64,000 nt of DNA, taken from assembly GCF_003259745.1 (NCBI RefSeq), contig NZ_QLMC01000001.1, forward strand, positions 806,001 to 870,000, written 5' to 3'. The notes beneath the pieces were generated by a model that was not told the DNA's origin, made no database searches, and was given only the letters and a program-made list of their open reading frames with translations. This document shows positions 7,724-17,082 of this stretch, in pieces. Made by a program: the position numbers and the translations under genes. The stretch's first letter is position 1. Every line of letters starts with the position of its first letter. Source of the stretch: Larkinella arboricola (GTDB lineage Bacteria; Bacteroidota; Bacteroidia; Cytophagales; Spirosomataceae).

Positions 7724-8149
7724 ATGCCTATTGGTGACCGTTTACAGCAACTAATTGATGCGTTGGATATCAGTGTACTGGAGTTTGCCCGGCAACTAGG
7801 TGAAAAACGGGGAGAGAAAGTGTACCACATTCTGCATGGTCGACTGAAACCGCGTTATGAAACGTTAGAGAAAATATTACAGACTTACCCCGATGTGAAT
7901 GCCGACTGGCTGCTACGGGGCGAAGGGCTTATGTTTCGCACGTTGCCGCAAACGCCCCTGTCGGCGATTACGTTGGATGACCGGCTGCGAAATATGGAGT
8001 TTCTTTTGTTTCAGTTAAACGAACGTGTAGCTTTGTTGCAACAGACTAACGACTTGCTTCGGCAGGAACTCGAACAGGTTGTTCGTCAAAAAAGTCATCA
8101 ATCTAATACGTTAATCACCGGTCGGATTAGCCCACAAAAGGCTGATTGA
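7724..8149 (+). CDS. XRE-like helix-turn-helix regulator with coiled-coil tail
   Basis: A 141-residue DNA-binding protein. Residues 1-65 (RLQQLIDALDISVLEFARQLG, then HGRLKPRYETLEKIL and VNADWLLRGEG) are the phage-repressor type helix-turn-helix, where the WLLxGEG end is diagnostic. Residues 86-125 form a leucine-zipper-like helix (RLRNMEFLLFQLNERVALLQQ), probably for dimerisation. It is divergent from the unknown gene at 7427 and only six bases before the CpsB-type phosphatase. It may therefore regulate both the nuclease pair and the exopolysaccharide genes, and likely itself through the 7691-7708 palindrome. Confidence 0.85.
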   Translation: MPIGDRLQQLIDALDISVLEFARQLGEKRGEKVYHILHGRLKPRYETLEKILQTYPDVNADWLLRGEGLMFRTLPQTPLSAITLDDRLRNMEFLLFQLNERVALLQQTNDLLRQELEQVVRQKSHQSNTLITGRISPQKAD

Positions 8150-8155
8150 AGACAG

Positions 8156-8914
8156 ATGGCTTCCTTTGAATCTATGTTCTCATTTTTTAAGCGTCGGCCG
8201 GAAAAGGCCACGGTTTCAGATTTTGGTTTTCTGGGTGTTGATATTCACTCGCATCTCATTCCCGGGATTGATGATGGTGTTCCCGACCTTGAAACGGCTT
8301 TAGCCTGTCTGCGGACTTTTGAAGCCTTGGGCTATAAAAAGGTAATAACAACACCGCATATAATCCGTGATTACTACCCCAACGATAGTGATATTATCCG
8401 GCGCGGTCTGGACGAACTCCGTCAGGCGATGGCCGAAACAGACCTGACCATCCAGGTCGACGTAGCGGCTGAATATCTCATTGATGATTATTTTGTTACG
8501 CAGCTTCAGGCCAACAACCTAATGACCTTTGGCCCAAACTATGTACTGGTTGAGTTATCGTTTGCCATTGCGCCCATGAATCTGGACGATATTGTCTTTC
8601 AGATTCAGACCAGAGGTTACCAGCCCATTCTAGCGCATCCCGAACGGTATTCTTATTTAAAAGACCATCCCGAACGTTTCCATAAGCTGAAAGAGCAGGG
8701 CTGTATGTTGCAGCTGAACCTTCTGTCGCTGGTTGGGCAATATGGAAGCCGGGCTCAGCAGCAAGCCAAGCAGTTGCTTGAAGAGTCGCTGATTGATTTT
8801 GTTGGCTCGGATTTACACCGGATTCGAGATGGAGAGAAACTGACGCAGCTACTTCAATCCAAAGAAATGGCCTTGCTCCAATCGCACACCTTTCTGAATT
8901 CTTCATTGCTTTAA
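8156..8914 (+). CDS. CpsB/YwqE-type protein-tyrosine phosphatase (PHP fold)
   Basis: A 252-residue metal-dependent phosphatase of the PHP superfamily. The metal-binding motifs are GVDIHSHLIPGIDDG at the N-terminus, TTPHI, AHPERY and the terminal GSDLHR. Relatives dephosphorylate the tyrosine cluster of Wzc-type kinases and so control polymer length and export; the matching kinase here is at 28700-31054. A second possible ATG at 8174 would give MFSFFKRRPEK, which is how several relatives begin. It is closely linked to the XRE gene (6 bases) and separated from ugd by an AT-rich 435-base gap. Confidence 0.9.
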   Translation: MASFESMFSFFKRRPEKATVSDFGFLGVDIHSHLIPGIDDGVPDLETALACLRTFEALGYKKVITTPHIIRDYYPNDSDIIRRGLDELRQAMAETDLTIQVDVAAEYLIDDYFVTQLQANNLMTFGPNYVLVELSFAIAPMNLDDIVFQIQTRGYQPILAHPERYSYLKDHPERFHKLKEQGCMLQLNLLSLVGQYGSRAQQQAKQLLEESLIDFVGSDLHRIRDGEKLTQLLQSKEMALLQSHTFLNSSLL

Positions 8915-9349
8915 TTGCCCGTAACTTTTAAGCCTGCTATTGGCTTTTATTATTCTAGGGTCATGTTTTTATATTTATTTAAGGAGCTTTTAAGTCCGGC
9001 ATAGTTTTTGTTCCTTTGTCTGTTAAATAGCGAAAAGCTTTATAAGTAATTTTCCACTCCGCACATTTTAAAAAATATAGTTCTATCCGATAAGGATTGT
9101 AATTATAATATACCAGTTTATCTTCTCTGTCTACGCCAAAATTATTGTAGTTTATAAAGTTGAACATACGAACATCTTTTATAGATAAACGAACAATGAT
9201 AAAATGGCATTTCTAAATGGTTGTCTGATTTTAGCCGTTTATTAACGTGCTAAATCAGCTAACGATCCACTATCGAACGGTCATAAAGTATAGGATTTTT
9301 CCGTTCGCCTGCTATTAGGCATATTATATTATTTTATTTATTCAATGTT
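8915..9349. other. AT-rich intergenic region before ugd
   Basis: Starts with a weak terminator-like hairpin (AAGCC-N7-GGCTT, 8930-8946, followed by TTATTATT). The rest is AT-rich and carries only a doubtful 62-codon frame on the minus strand. It most likely holds the promoter for the sugar-nucleotide genes, but I cannot pick an unambiguous -7/-33 pair. Confidence 0.5.
8979..9167 (-). CDS. Possible small protein, 62 residues
   Basis: An ATG frame (MFNFINYNNFGVDREDKL) with many Tyr, Lys and Asn residues, in line with the low GC of the stretch. Nothing supports it apart from length and a plausible aromatic pattern (YYNYNPYRIELYFLK). It could equally be chance in an AT-rich spacer. Confidence 0.22.
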   Translation of the reverse strand: MFNFINYNNFGVDREDKLVYYNYNPYRIELYFLKCAEWKITYKAFRYLTDKGTKTMPDLKAP

Positions 9350-10681
9350 ATGAAAATTGCAGTTGTGGGTACCGGTTACGTGGGACTCGTGACCGGCACC
9401 TGCTTTGCCGAAACCGGCAACCAGGTTACCTGTATTGACATCGACCAGCGTAAGGTCGAAAAACTCAACAATGGCATCATCCCCATCTATGAACCCGGCC
9501 TGGATGTGCTCTTCAACCGAAACACCGCCGAAGGACGCCTGAAGTTCACCACCCAACTGGCCGAAGGCATCGAAGGCGCTGAGGTTATCTTTCTGGCCCT
9601 GCCCACCCCTCCCGGCGAAGACGGTTCGGCTGACCTGAAATACATCCTCAAAGTGGCCGGCGACCTGGGGCAGATCATGAAAGACTACGCCGTCATCGTC
9701 GACAAGAGTACCGTGCCGGTGGGCACCGCTGAGAAAGTCCGTGAGTACATCTCGCTGGCGGCTCAGGTGGAGTTTGATGTGGTGTCCAACCCCGAGTTCC
9801 TGCGCGAAGGCGTAGCCATCGAAGACTTCATGAAACCCGACCGGGTGGTAATCGGGACGCAGTCGGAGCGGGCCAAGGTCATCATGACTAAGCTGTATGC
9901 TCCCCTGGTGCGCCAGGGTAACCCCGTCATCTTCATGGATGAGCGTTCGGCGGAGATGACCAAGTATGCGGCTAACTCGTTTCTGGCCGTCAAGATCAGC
10001 TTCATGAACGAGATTGCCAACCTGTGTGAGAAGGTGGGGGCCAACGTCGATGACATCCGCCGGGGCATCGGTACCGACAGCCGCATCGGCAAGCGGTTTC
10101 TGTTTGCCGGCATTGGCTACGGGGGCAGCTGCTTTCCCAAGGATGTGCAGGCCCTGGCCAAGACCTCCCAGGAGTATGCCTATGACTTCAAGATCCTCAA
10201 GTCGGTCATGGAAGTCAATGCCCAGCAGAAGACCAAGCTCTTGCCGGTGATCAATGAGCACTTCAACGGAGATCTGAAGGGCAAGACGATCGCGGTGTGG
10301 GGGCTGGCTTTCAAGCCCTACACGGATGACATCCGGGAGGCTCCGGCTCTGGAGAACATTCAGGCGCTGCTGGCTGCGGGTGCGAAGGTGACGGCGTATG
10401 ATCCGGAAGCGATGGAGAACGTTCGTCAAGTGCTGGGCAACAAGATCACCTATGCGCACACCTCATATGCGGCCTTGGATGATGCTGATGCGCTGGTGAT
10501 CATGACTGAGTGGCCGATGTTCCGCACCCCCGAGTTTGGCAAGATGGCGTTGTTGTTGAAGAACAAGGTGATCTTTGACGGTCGGAACCTGTATGAGCTG
10601 GATCAGATGAAGGAGTTGGGCTACACCTACTACAGCATCGGGCGGGAAGCCATCGGGACGGAAGTCAATCAACCGGCTTAA
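9350..10681 (+). CDS. ugd: UDP-glucose 6-dehydrogenase
   Basis: A 443-residue enzyme that oxidises UDP-glucose to UDP-glucuronate with two NAD+. The Rossmann start is KIAVVGTGYVGLVTG, the central helix carries NPEFLREG, and the catalytic cysteine is in GYGGSCFPKDV near residue 260. The C-terminal UDP-binding domain starts around KTIAVWGLAFKPYTDDIREAP. Length is normal. It supplies uronic acid and, with the next gene, UDP-xylose for the exopolysaccharide. The third-codon-position C and G preference is stronger than in the following gene. Confidence 0.97.
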   Translation: MKIAVVGTGYVGLVTGTCFAETGNQVTCIDIDQRKVEKLNNGIIPIYEPGLDVLFNRNTAEGRLKFTTQLAEGIEGAEVIFLALPTPPGEDGSADLKYILKVAGDLGQIMKDYAVIVDKSTVPVGTAEKVREYISLAAQVEFDVVSNPEFLREGVAIEDFMKPDRVVIGTQSERAKVIMTKLYAPLVRQGNPVIFMDERSAEMTKYAANSFLAVKISFMNEIANLCEKVGANVDDIRRGIGTDSRIGKRFLFAGIGYGGSCFPKDVQALAKTSQEYAYDFKILKSVMEVNAQQKTKLLPVINEHFNGDLKGKTIAVWGLAFKPYTDDIREAPALENIQALLAAGAKVTAYDPEAMENVRQVLGNKITYAHTSYAALDDADALVIMTEWPMFRTPEFGKMALLLKNKVIFDGRNLYELDQMKELGYTYYSIGREAIGTEVNQPA

Positions 10682-10691
10682 TTAAGACTTA

Positions 10692-10722
10692 CTGCCTGCC
10701 GAACACTGACTTCGGCAGGCAG
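10692..10722. terminator. Strong hairpin after ugd
   Basis: CTGCCTGCCGAA and TTCGGCAGGCAG form a perfect 12 bp stem with a 7-base loop. Only ATTTACTT follows, so it may be a partial terminator or an mRNA-stabilising structure that separates ugd from the downstream sugar genes. Confidence 0.6.
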
Positions 10723-10762
10723 ATTTACTTACTCAACGTTATAAACTTTTTTAGCGGTTTAC

Positions 10763-11740
10763 ATGAAGCGCATTTTAATAACGGGTGGAGCGGGTTTTCT
10801 GGGTTCTCACCTTTGTGATCGATTTATTAAGGAAGGGTATCATGTTATCGCTATGGATAATCTCATTACGGGAGAGATCCGTAACATTGAGCATCTGTAT
10901 CCGCTCTCCAACTTCGAATTCCACCACCACGACGTCTCGCAGTTTATCCATATTCCGGGCGAATTGGATTACATTCTACATTTTGCCTCACCCGCCAGTC
11001 CGATTGATTATTTAAAGATTCCAATCCAGACCTTAAAAGTCGGCTCGCTGGGTATCCATAATTGTCTGGGATTGGCCCGGGTTAAGAACGCACGCGTTTT
11101 GATTGCTTCTACATCAGAAGTATACGGTGATCCGACGGTTCATCCACAGCCTGAAGAGTATTGGGGCAATGTCAATCCCGTCGGACCGCGTGGAGTATAC
11201 GATGAAGCCAAACGGTTTCAGGAAGCGATGACGATGGCCTACCATACGTTCCACGGTCTGGAAACGCGCATTGTTCGCATTTTTAACACCTATGGCCCGC
11301 GGATGCGATTGAACGATGGCCGGGTATTGCCAGCTTTTATCGGTCAGGCATTACGGGGTGAAGACTTAACTATCTTTGGCGACGGCAGCCAAACCCGTTC
11401 CTTTTGCTATGTCGATGATCTGGTCGAAGGTATTTACCGTCTGCTGCTGAGTGATTATCCGCAGCCGGTAAATATTGGTAATCCGGTTGAAATAACCATT
11501 AAAGAGTTTGCAGAAGAGATTATCAAACTAACGGGAACCAACCAAAAAGTGGTCTATAAGCCGTTGCCGACCGATGATCCCAAGCAACGTCAGCCAAACA
11601 TCAGCAAAGCGAAAGCAATTCTGGATTGGGAGCCTAAAGTATCGCGGGAGGAAGGATTACGGATTACTTACGAATATTTCAAGAGCTTGCCGGAAGAAGA
11701 ACTTTATAAGGCTGCTTATCATCGGGAATTTACAACTTAA
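10763..11740 (+). CDS. UDP-glucuronate decarboxylase (UDP-xylose synthase)
   Basis: A 325-residue short-chain dehydrogenase/reductase of the extended type. The NAD-binding motif is [11 protein letters not shown]. Diagnostic for the UXS subfamily are [21 protein letters not shown] and [11 protein letters not shown], where the Tyr and Lys are catalytic. It oxidises, decarboxylates and re-reduces UDP-glucuronate to UDP-xylose. It directly follows ugd, which makes its substrate, so the pair forms a two-step route. Codon use is more AT-rich than ugd. Confidence 0.94.
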   Translation: MKRILITGGAGFLGSHLCDRFIKEGYHVIAMDNLITGEIRNIEHLYPLSNFEFHHHDVSQFIHIPGELDYILHFASPASPIDYLKIPIQTLKVGSLGIHNCLGLARVKNARVLIASTSEVYGDPTVHPQPEEYWGNVNPVGPRGVYDEAKRFQEAMTMAYHTFHGLETRIVRIFNTYGPRMRLNDGRVLPAFIGQALRGEDLTIFGDGSQTRSFCYVDDLVEGIYRLLLSDYPQPVNIGNPVEITIKEFAEEIIKLTGTNQKVVYKPLPTDDPKQRQPNISKAKAILDWEPKVSREEGLRITYEYFKSLPEEELYKAAYHREFTT

Positions 11741-11799
11741 TAAAAGATTGATAAATAAGATATAAACGATGGGAGGCTTCATCGTCAAGTAAATAATTA

Positions 11800-12738
11800 A
11801 TGAAAAAAGACTCAAAAATCTATGTAGCCGGTCATCGGGGCATGGTAGGCTCGGCCCTGGTTCGTTGTTTGCAGAACAAGGGCTACAATAACATCATCAC
11901 CCGCACCTCCGCCCAGCTCGACCTGCGCAACCAGGCGGCCGTCGCCGACTTCTTTGCCGAGCAGCGACCCGAGTATGTGCTGCTGGCCGCGGCCAAAGTG
12001 GGCGGGATCTGGGCCAACAACATCTACCGGGCCGACTTTTTGTATGATAACCTGCTGATTGAGGCTAATATCATTCATAGTGCCTACCAGAATCAGGTCA
12101 AAAAACTCCTGTTTCTGGGTTCTTCCTGCATCTATCCCAAGCTGGCGCCCCAGCCCCTGAAGGAGGAGTACCTGCTGAGTGGGTATCTGGAAGCGACCAA
12201 CGAGCCGTACGCCATCGCCAAGATTGCCGGCATCAAGCTCTGTGAAGCCTACCGCAGCCAGTACGGCTGTAACTTTATCTCGGCCATGCCCACCAACCTG
12301 TATGGTCCCAATGACAACTACGATCTGAACGGGTCGCACGTCTTGCCGGCGCTGATCCGCAAGTTTCACGAGGCCAAGCTAATCAACGAGCCGTTTGTAG
12401 AGGTATGGGGCACGGGCTCTCCCCGGCGGGAGTTTCTGCACGCAGATGATCTGGCCGATGCGTGTGTGTTTCTGCTGGAGAGCTACAATCAGGAGCTCTT
12501 TGTCAACATCGGTACGGGCCAGGATGTAACGATCCGAGAGCTGGCTGAGCTGGTCAAAGAAACCGTCGGCTTTGAAGGCGAGCTGGTGTGGAACACCGAC
12601 AAGCCCGATGGCACCCCTCGTAAGCTGATGGATGTCTCGCGGCTGCATGAGCTAGGCTGGCAGCACCGCATCGACTTAAAAGCCGGTATTGCCGACACCT
12701 ATCAGGATTTCCTGGCTAACCAGGAAGTATATGTGTAG
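11800..12738 (+). CDS. fcl: GDP-L-fucose synthase
   Basis: A 312-residue dual-function epimerase/reductase. It opens with [12 protein letters not shown], the typical Fcl nucleotide motif. [20 protein letters not shown] holds the catalytic Ser and Cys region, and [19 protein letters not shown] has the Tyr/Lys pair. It converts GDP-4-keto-6-deoxymannose, made by the next gene, to GDP-L-fucose with NADPH. Gene order here is fcl before gmd, the reverse of the common order. After the first few codons the gene becomes markedly GC-rich. Confidence 0.97.
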   Translation: MKKDSKIYVAGHRGMVGSALVRCLQNKGYNNIITRTSAQLDLRNQAAVADFFAEQRPEYVLLAAAKVGGIWANNIYRADFLYDNLLIEANIIHSAYQNQVKKLLFLGSSCIYPKLAPQPLKEEYLLSGYLEATNEPYAIAKIAGIKLCEAYRSQYGCNFISAMPTNLYGPNDNYDLNGSHVLPALIRKFHEAKLINEPFVEVWGTGSPRREFLHADDLADACVFLLESYNQELFVNIGTGQDVTIRELAELVKETVGFEGELVWNTDKPDGTPRKLMDVSRLHELGWQHRIDLKAGIADTYQDFLANQEVYV

Positions 12739-12769
12739 TAACTAGACAACTTGAATTAAGCAATCACAT

Positions 12770-13882
12770 ATGAAAAAAGCATTAATTACGGGAATAACTG
12801 GTCAGGATGGTACCTATCTGGCCGAATTACTATTAGAAAAAGGCTACGAAGTGCACGGTATCAAACGCCGGAGCTCGTTGTTCAATACCCAACGCATCGA
12901 CCACCTCTACGAGGACCCCCACGAGAAAAACGTGCGCTTCAAGCTGCACTTTGGTGACCTGTCGGACTCGACCAACATCATCCGCATCATCCAGGAAGTA
13001 CAACCCGATGAGATCTACAACCTGGGGGCCATGTCGCATGTGCGGGTGAGCTTTGATGAACCTGAGTACACCGCTCAGGTCGATGGCATCGGCACCCTGC
13101 GCATCCTGGAAGCGGTTCGTTTGCTGGGGCTGACCAAGAAAACGCGCATCTACCAGGCTTCTACCTCTGAATTATATGGGGGGGTGCAGGGCCATGCCCA
13201 GTCGGAAACAACTCCGTTCTATCCGCGGTCACCCTATGCGGTGGCCAAGCTCTACGGGTACTGGATCACGGTCAACTACCGGGAGGCTTACGAGATGTAT
13301 GCCTGTAACGGGATTCTGTTCAACCACGAGTCACCTCTGCGGGGGGAGACGTTTGTAACCCGGAAGATCACCCGGGCGGTGGCCCGCATTGGGTTGGGCT
13401 TGCAGGACAAAGTCTTTCTGGGCAACATCGACTCGCTACGCGACTGGGGTCATGCCAAGGATTATGTGGAAGCCATGTGGCTGATTCTGCAGCAGGAGAA
13501 GCCGGAAGATTTTGTAATTGCAACCGGGGTGACGACCTCGATCCGGGAGTTTGTCAAGATGGCCTTTGCCGAGATAGGCGTGGAGCTGGAATTTAAGGGG
13601 GAAGGTGTCAACGAGAAGGCGTATGTGGTGCGTGCGTCGAATCCGGACTTTCCCGTCGCGGTGGGTCAGGAAGTGCTCAGCATCGATGAGCGGTATTTCC
13701 GTCCGACGGAAGTGGACTTGTTGTTGGGGGATCCGACCAAGGCGATGACGAAGCTGAACTGGACGCCCAAATACGACCTGGCGGGTCTGGTCAAAGACAT
13801 GATGCAGGCGGATGTAGCCTTGTTCCGGCGGGATCAGTTGCTGGCCGGCGAAGGCCATCTGGTGCCTAATTATTATGAATAA
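12770..13882 (+). CDS. gmd: GDP-mannose 4,6-dehydratase
   Basis: A 370-residue enzyme with the motif [19 protein letters not shown] and the Gmd signature [18 protein letters not shown]. The active site is [10 protein letters not shown] followed by [12 protein letters not shown] (Tyr and Lys). [19 protein letters not shown] is also diagnostic. It makes GDP-4-keto-6-deoxymannose, the first step to GDP-fucose. About 30 bases after fcl and clearly co-transcribed. The first 70 bases are AT-richer than the rest of the gene, similar to fcl. Confidence 0.98.
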   Translation: MKKALITGITGQDGTYLAELLLEKGYEVHGIKRRSSLFNTQRIDHLYEDPHEKNVRFKLHFGDLSDSTNIIRIIQEVQPDEIYNLGAMSHVRVSFDEPEYTAQVDGIGTLRILEAVRLLGLTKKTRIYQASTSELYGGVQGHAQSETTPFYPRSPYAVAKLYGYWITVNYREAYEMYACNGILFNHESPLRGETFVTRKITRAVARIGLGLQDKVFLGNIDSLRDWGHAKDYVEAMWLILQQEKPEDFVIATGVTTSIREFVKMAFAEIGVELEFKGEGVNEKAYVVRASNPDFPVAVGQEVLSIDERYFRPTEVDLLLGDPTKAMTKLNWTPKYDLAGLVKDMMQADVALFRRDQLLAGEGHLVPNYYE

Positions 13883-13916
13883 GACTAGATATTAGAACGT
13901 TAAATCCGCTTAAATT

Positions 13917-14708
13917 ATGTCACTAACCTCGAAAAAACGGGCAACAGTTATAAGCCTAAATCTTTCTCTAGGTAACTATCGACAATTTCAGGATGAAATC
14001 ATTGCAGCGGCAAAGGCAAAACAGACAGGTTCTGTCTGTTTTGCCAACGTTCATATGACTATTGAGGCAAAGTTCAATTCGAGTATTGCCGAAGCGGTAA
14101 ACGGAGCCGACTGGGTCTTATGTGACGGTGTGCCTTTGTTATGGAGCCTACAATGGCTATATGGTGTAAAACAAAACCGGGCTACAGGTTTAGATATGCT
14201 ACCCGATTTGTTGCAAAATGCCGAAGAAACAAATGTATCTGTATTTTTTTACGGATCAACTCCTGAAACTTTGCAACAGACTATTGACGTATGCCGTCAG
14301 AAATACCCAAAGTTAAAAATTGCAGGAACATTATCTCCTCCTTTTAGACCGCTTACCCCAGAAGAAGATGAGGAGGTAGTTAAACAAATTACCCAATCAG
14401 GAGCTGGATTGGTGTTTGTATCGCTTGGATGCCCTAAGCAGGAAATGTGGATGGCTAAAATGCGCGGTCGAATCCCTGCTGTGTTGTTAGGGATTGGTGG
14501 AGCATTACCCGTATTAGCTGGAGATGTAAAACGGTCGCCGGAATGGATGCAACGTGCGGGTCTGGAGTGGCTATTTCGGTTCATTATGGAACCCCGACGT
14601 CTATTCAAACGGTATGCAGTAACTAATAGCTTATATACTTGGTATTTGATGAAGCAATTAATTGACGGCAACCATCATTCTCCTTATAAGACATCAATCC
14701 ATTCATAA
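13917..14708 (+). CDS. WecB/TagA/CpsF-family glycosyltransferase
   Basis: A 263-residue GT26 enzyme. Family hallmarks are ADWVLCDGVPLLW, TGLDMLPDLL, VFVSLGCPKQEMWMAK (the conserved PKQE motif) and GGALPVLAGDVKRSPEWMQRAGLEWLFR. Members transfer N-acetylmannosamine or a hexuronic acid to a lipid-linked acceptor at the inner membrane face. Given UDP-glucuronate from ugd, a uronic-acid transfer is possible, but the donor cannot be assigned from sequence. The RLFKRYAV end matches the membrane-binding tail of the family. Confidence 0.92.
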   Translation: MSLTSKKRATVISLNLSLGNYRQFQDEIIAAAKAKQTGSVCFANVHMTIEAKFNSSIAEAVNGADWVLCDGVPLLWSLQWLYGVKQNRATGLDMLPDLLQNAEETNVSVFFYGSTPETLQQTIDVCRQKYPKLKIAGTLSPPFRPLTPEEDEEVVKQITQSGAGLVFVSLGCPKQEMWMAKMRGRIPAVLLGIGGALPVLAGDVKRSPEWMQRAGLEWLFRFIMEPRRLFKRYAVTNSLYTWYLMKQLIDGNHHSPYKTSIHS

Positions 14709-14719
14709 TACCGACCTCT

Positions 14720-15484
14720 ATGCTTTATTCGCAATCTGATCCTTGTAACGTGATGGTAGTTGATAAGACCTGCCCCTTTGATCGAATCATTATAGCAATT
14801 GATGGGTATTCCAGTTGCGGTAAAAGTACAACCGCGAAACAGGTTGCTGCCGAGCTAGAATACGCCTACATCGATACAGGAGCCATGTATAGAGCGGTTA
14901 CGCTCTATTTTTTACAGAACCATATTTTACTCACTGATAGCAGGGCTATACAAGATGCGTTAGAGCACATTCATATTGAATTTAATTATAATTCAGTAAA
15001 GGGATGTAATGAGACTTATCTGAATGGCTTGAATGTAGAAGAGGAAATCAGAAAGCAGTATGTAGCTAATTCGGTCAGCGAAGTCAGTGCAATTCCAGAG
15101 GTACGCAGAGCCATGGTGACTCAACAGCAAATGATGGGAAATAAGCGGGGGGTCGTGATGGATGGCCGGGATATTGGCACACATGTGTTCCCTAAAGCCG
15201 AGCTCAAAATATTTATGAATGCTGATCCAATAATTCGGGCCCAACGCCGTCAGCTTGAGTTACGGGAAAAAGGGGAGATAGTAGAGCTAGAGGATATTAT
15301 TGGCAATATAAAAAAACGGGACTATTTGGATACTACCCGTATCGAGAGTCCTCTGAGACGGGCAGACGATGCCCAATTGCTTGACACCTCATTTTTGGCG
15401 ATTCACGAACAGGTAACCTGGGTTGTGGCACAAGCAAGAACAACGATAATGAATTTGGCTCATGCGACAAGTACGCAGCAGTAG
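14720..15484 (+). CDS. cmk: Cytidylate kinase
   Basis: A 254-residue (d)CMP kinase. IIIAIDGYSSCGKSTTAKQ is the P-loop in the form usual for Bacteroidota Cmk. YIDTGAMYRAVTL and VVMDGRDIGTHVFPKAELKIFM are the CMP-binding and lid motifs. It phosphorylates CMP to CDP. The first 20 or so residues (SQSDPCNV...) are an extension, and an ATG at 14753 may be the true start. It is odd to find it between a glycosyltransferase and a Wzi-like gene; in a locus with CMP-sugar genes it could recycle released CMP. Confidence 0.93.
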   Translation: MLYSQSDPCNVMVVDKTCPFDRIIIAIDGYSSCGKSTTAKQVAAELEYAYIDTGAMYRAVTLYFLQNHILLTDSRAIQDALEHIHIEFNYNSVKGCNETYLNGLNVEEEIRKQYVANSVSEVSAIPEVRRAMVTQQQMMGNKRGVVMDGRDIGTHVFPKAELKIFMNADPIIRAQRRQLELREKGEIVELEDIIGNIKKRDYLDTTRIESPLRRADDAQLLDTSFLAIHEQVTWVVAQARTTIMNLAHATSTQQ

Positions 15485-15515
15485 GTAGCCTGATTACCTC
15501 CGGTTTTCCATCCCT

Positions 15516-16991
15516 ATGCGCACTCCGTTATTGACTCTGCTTCTTTTTTCAATTGGTTGCGGCTCGTACGCCCAGCAATCGGGGATATCGTCTATTCAGT
15601 ATTCGGCAGAAATAGGGGTTATGGCTTCATCCGGCCGTCAGACGCCTTTTTGGTTCAGAGCCAATCAGTTTGGCACAGTTCCATTAGTCGCCCCAGCTGG
15701 CACGGTAAGAGTGGGAACTTCGGCTTTATTTAGTCGGGATACAACCACCCGCGGGTGGTTTTGGGGTTATAGTGCAGAGGTTGTTGCCAATGCTGGCTCA
15801 CGGAGCCCAATGCTTTTGCCGGAAGCTTATGCCAGCATTGGACATCGTTCGGTTGAATTGATTGTCGGTCGTCGTAAGGAAGTACTGGGGCTGGTTGATA
15901 CCACCTTATCATCCGGTTCGTATGCGTGGTCGGGCAATGCACTTCCGATTCCTAAAATTCAGATCGGTACCCGCGGTTTTGTCCCCCTGCGTTTTACAAA
16001 GGACTTAGTCGCCATCAATGCTTTTTTTTCGCATGGCTGGTTTGCTAACACCGACTCAATTCGGAATTCCTTTCTGCATAAAAAAGCAGTTTACGGGCGA
16101 ATTGGTAAACCGCATTGGAAGGTAAAGCTATATGGGGGGATTTTGCATGCTGTCCAATGGGGGGGGCGATCCAATTACTTGGGAACCAATCATGCTACAA
16201 GCGGTAAACTACCGTCTTCTTTCAACGATTATCTGCACATTATAGTTGCCAAGCAGCCAGCAAACGCTGCTGATCTTTCTAATCATGATCTTGTCAATCA
16301 ATTCGGGAATCATGTGGGCTCCATGGATATTGGAGCGGAACTAACATTGGCTCATTGGGAAGCGCTGGCTTACTATCAACACCCTTTTGAGGATAAGTCT
16401 GGCGTTGCTTTGGTCAATCTGCCAGATGGGTTATACGGTTTCAGGTTGAAACGACGACCAACGGGGCCTGCCCATTCTTTTCAATTCAATCAGGTTCTGT
16501 TCGAATACTTAACAACGATGAGCCAGAGTGGAAGTACATTGGAGATCGGTAGCCGATTGTATGAAGGTATTGATGATTATTTTAATAATTTTCAATACCT
16601 GAACGGATGGACGCACCAAAACCGTGTTCTCGGAACTCCGTTTATAAGTCGGCGTCAGGATGTGAAGCCAGAATGGCAAAACAGACCGGGAAAATATACC
16701 TTGTCTATCGTGAATAACCGTGTACAGCTTTTCCACCTAGGTTTGTCGGGTATTTTTCCCTCGGGAGTTCGAGTTCAATCGAGATTCTCCCTAAGCCGTA
16801 ATTATGGTATATTCAGAAACCCGTTTGGACAGTTGGTGCATCAGTTTTCCGGTAGTGTTTGGTTAACCTGGCCACTAGCCTGGTTGGGAGGGAGTGAACT
16901 ACAAACCGCGATTGCGTTTGATCAGGGAAATCTATATAAGAATGCTCTTGGTGGCTGGGTAAGTTTGCGAAAAAACTGGGGTAATAAATGA
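15516..16991 (+). CDS. Wzi-like capsule assembly outer-membrane protein
   Basis: A 491-residue outer-membrane beta-barrel protein of the capsule assembly Wzi family, with a signal peptide (MRTPLLTLLLFSIGCGSYAQ). The fold-typical parts are TPFWFRANQFGTVP near residue 43, EAYASIGHRSVELIVGRRKE, a GWFANTDSIRNSFLHKKAVY strand and VQWGGRS. Wzi relatives anchor or organise the exported polysaccharide at the surface. It ends the plus-strand train, followed by the perfect terminator at 17021-17060. Confidence 0.88.
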   Translation: MRTPLLTLLLFSIGCGSYAQQSGISSIQYSAEIGVMASSGRQTPFWFRANQFGTVPLVAPAGTVRVGTSALFSRDTTTRGWFWGYSAEVVANAGSRSPMLLPEAYASIGHRSVELIVGRRKEVLGLVDTTLSSGSYAWSGNALPIPKIQIGTRGFVPLRFTKDLVAINAFFSHGWFANTDSIRNSFLHKKAVYGRIGKPHWKVKLYGGILHAVQWGGRSNYLGTNHATSGKLPSSFNDYLHIIVAKQPANAADLSNHDLVNQFGNHVGSMDIGAELTLAHWEALAYYQHPFEDKSGVALVNLPDGLYGFRLKRRPTGPAHSFQFNQVLFEYLTTMSQSGSTLEIGSRLYEGIDDYFNNFQYLNGWTHQNRVLGTPFISRRQDVKPEWQNRPGKYTLSIVNNRVQLFHLGLSGIFPSGVRVQSRFSLSRNYGIFRNPFGQLVHQFSGSVWLTWPLAWLGGSELQTAIAFDQGNLYKNALGGWVSLRKNWGNK

Positions 16992-17020
16992 AATTAGTTT
17001 AAATCCGTTATTTTTCATTA

Positions 17021-17060
17021 CTATTAAAAAAGGCTCCGATTTCGGAGCCTTTTTTAATAG
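17021..17060. terminator. Perfect bidirectional terminator of the polysaccharide locus
   Basis: Two 19-base arms, 17021-17039 and 17042-17060, are exactly complementary, with GGCTCCGA at the top of the stem and A/T runs at its foot on both strands. It lies between the convergent Wzi-like and DUF115 genes and so ends both gene trains. Confidence 0.95.
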
Positions 17061-17082
17061 TAAGCAGTTACCAGCGATCAAT

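Noticed and set aside
9338-10459. A 373-codon open frame opposite ugd
   Set aside because: It is fully antisense to a strongly supported enzyme and its composition (many Gly, His, Leu, Val) is what the GC-rich codon pattern of ugd gives on the other strand.
11812-12369. A 185-codon frame opposite fcl
   Set aside because: Antisense to GDP-fucose synthase and shaped by its codon bias.
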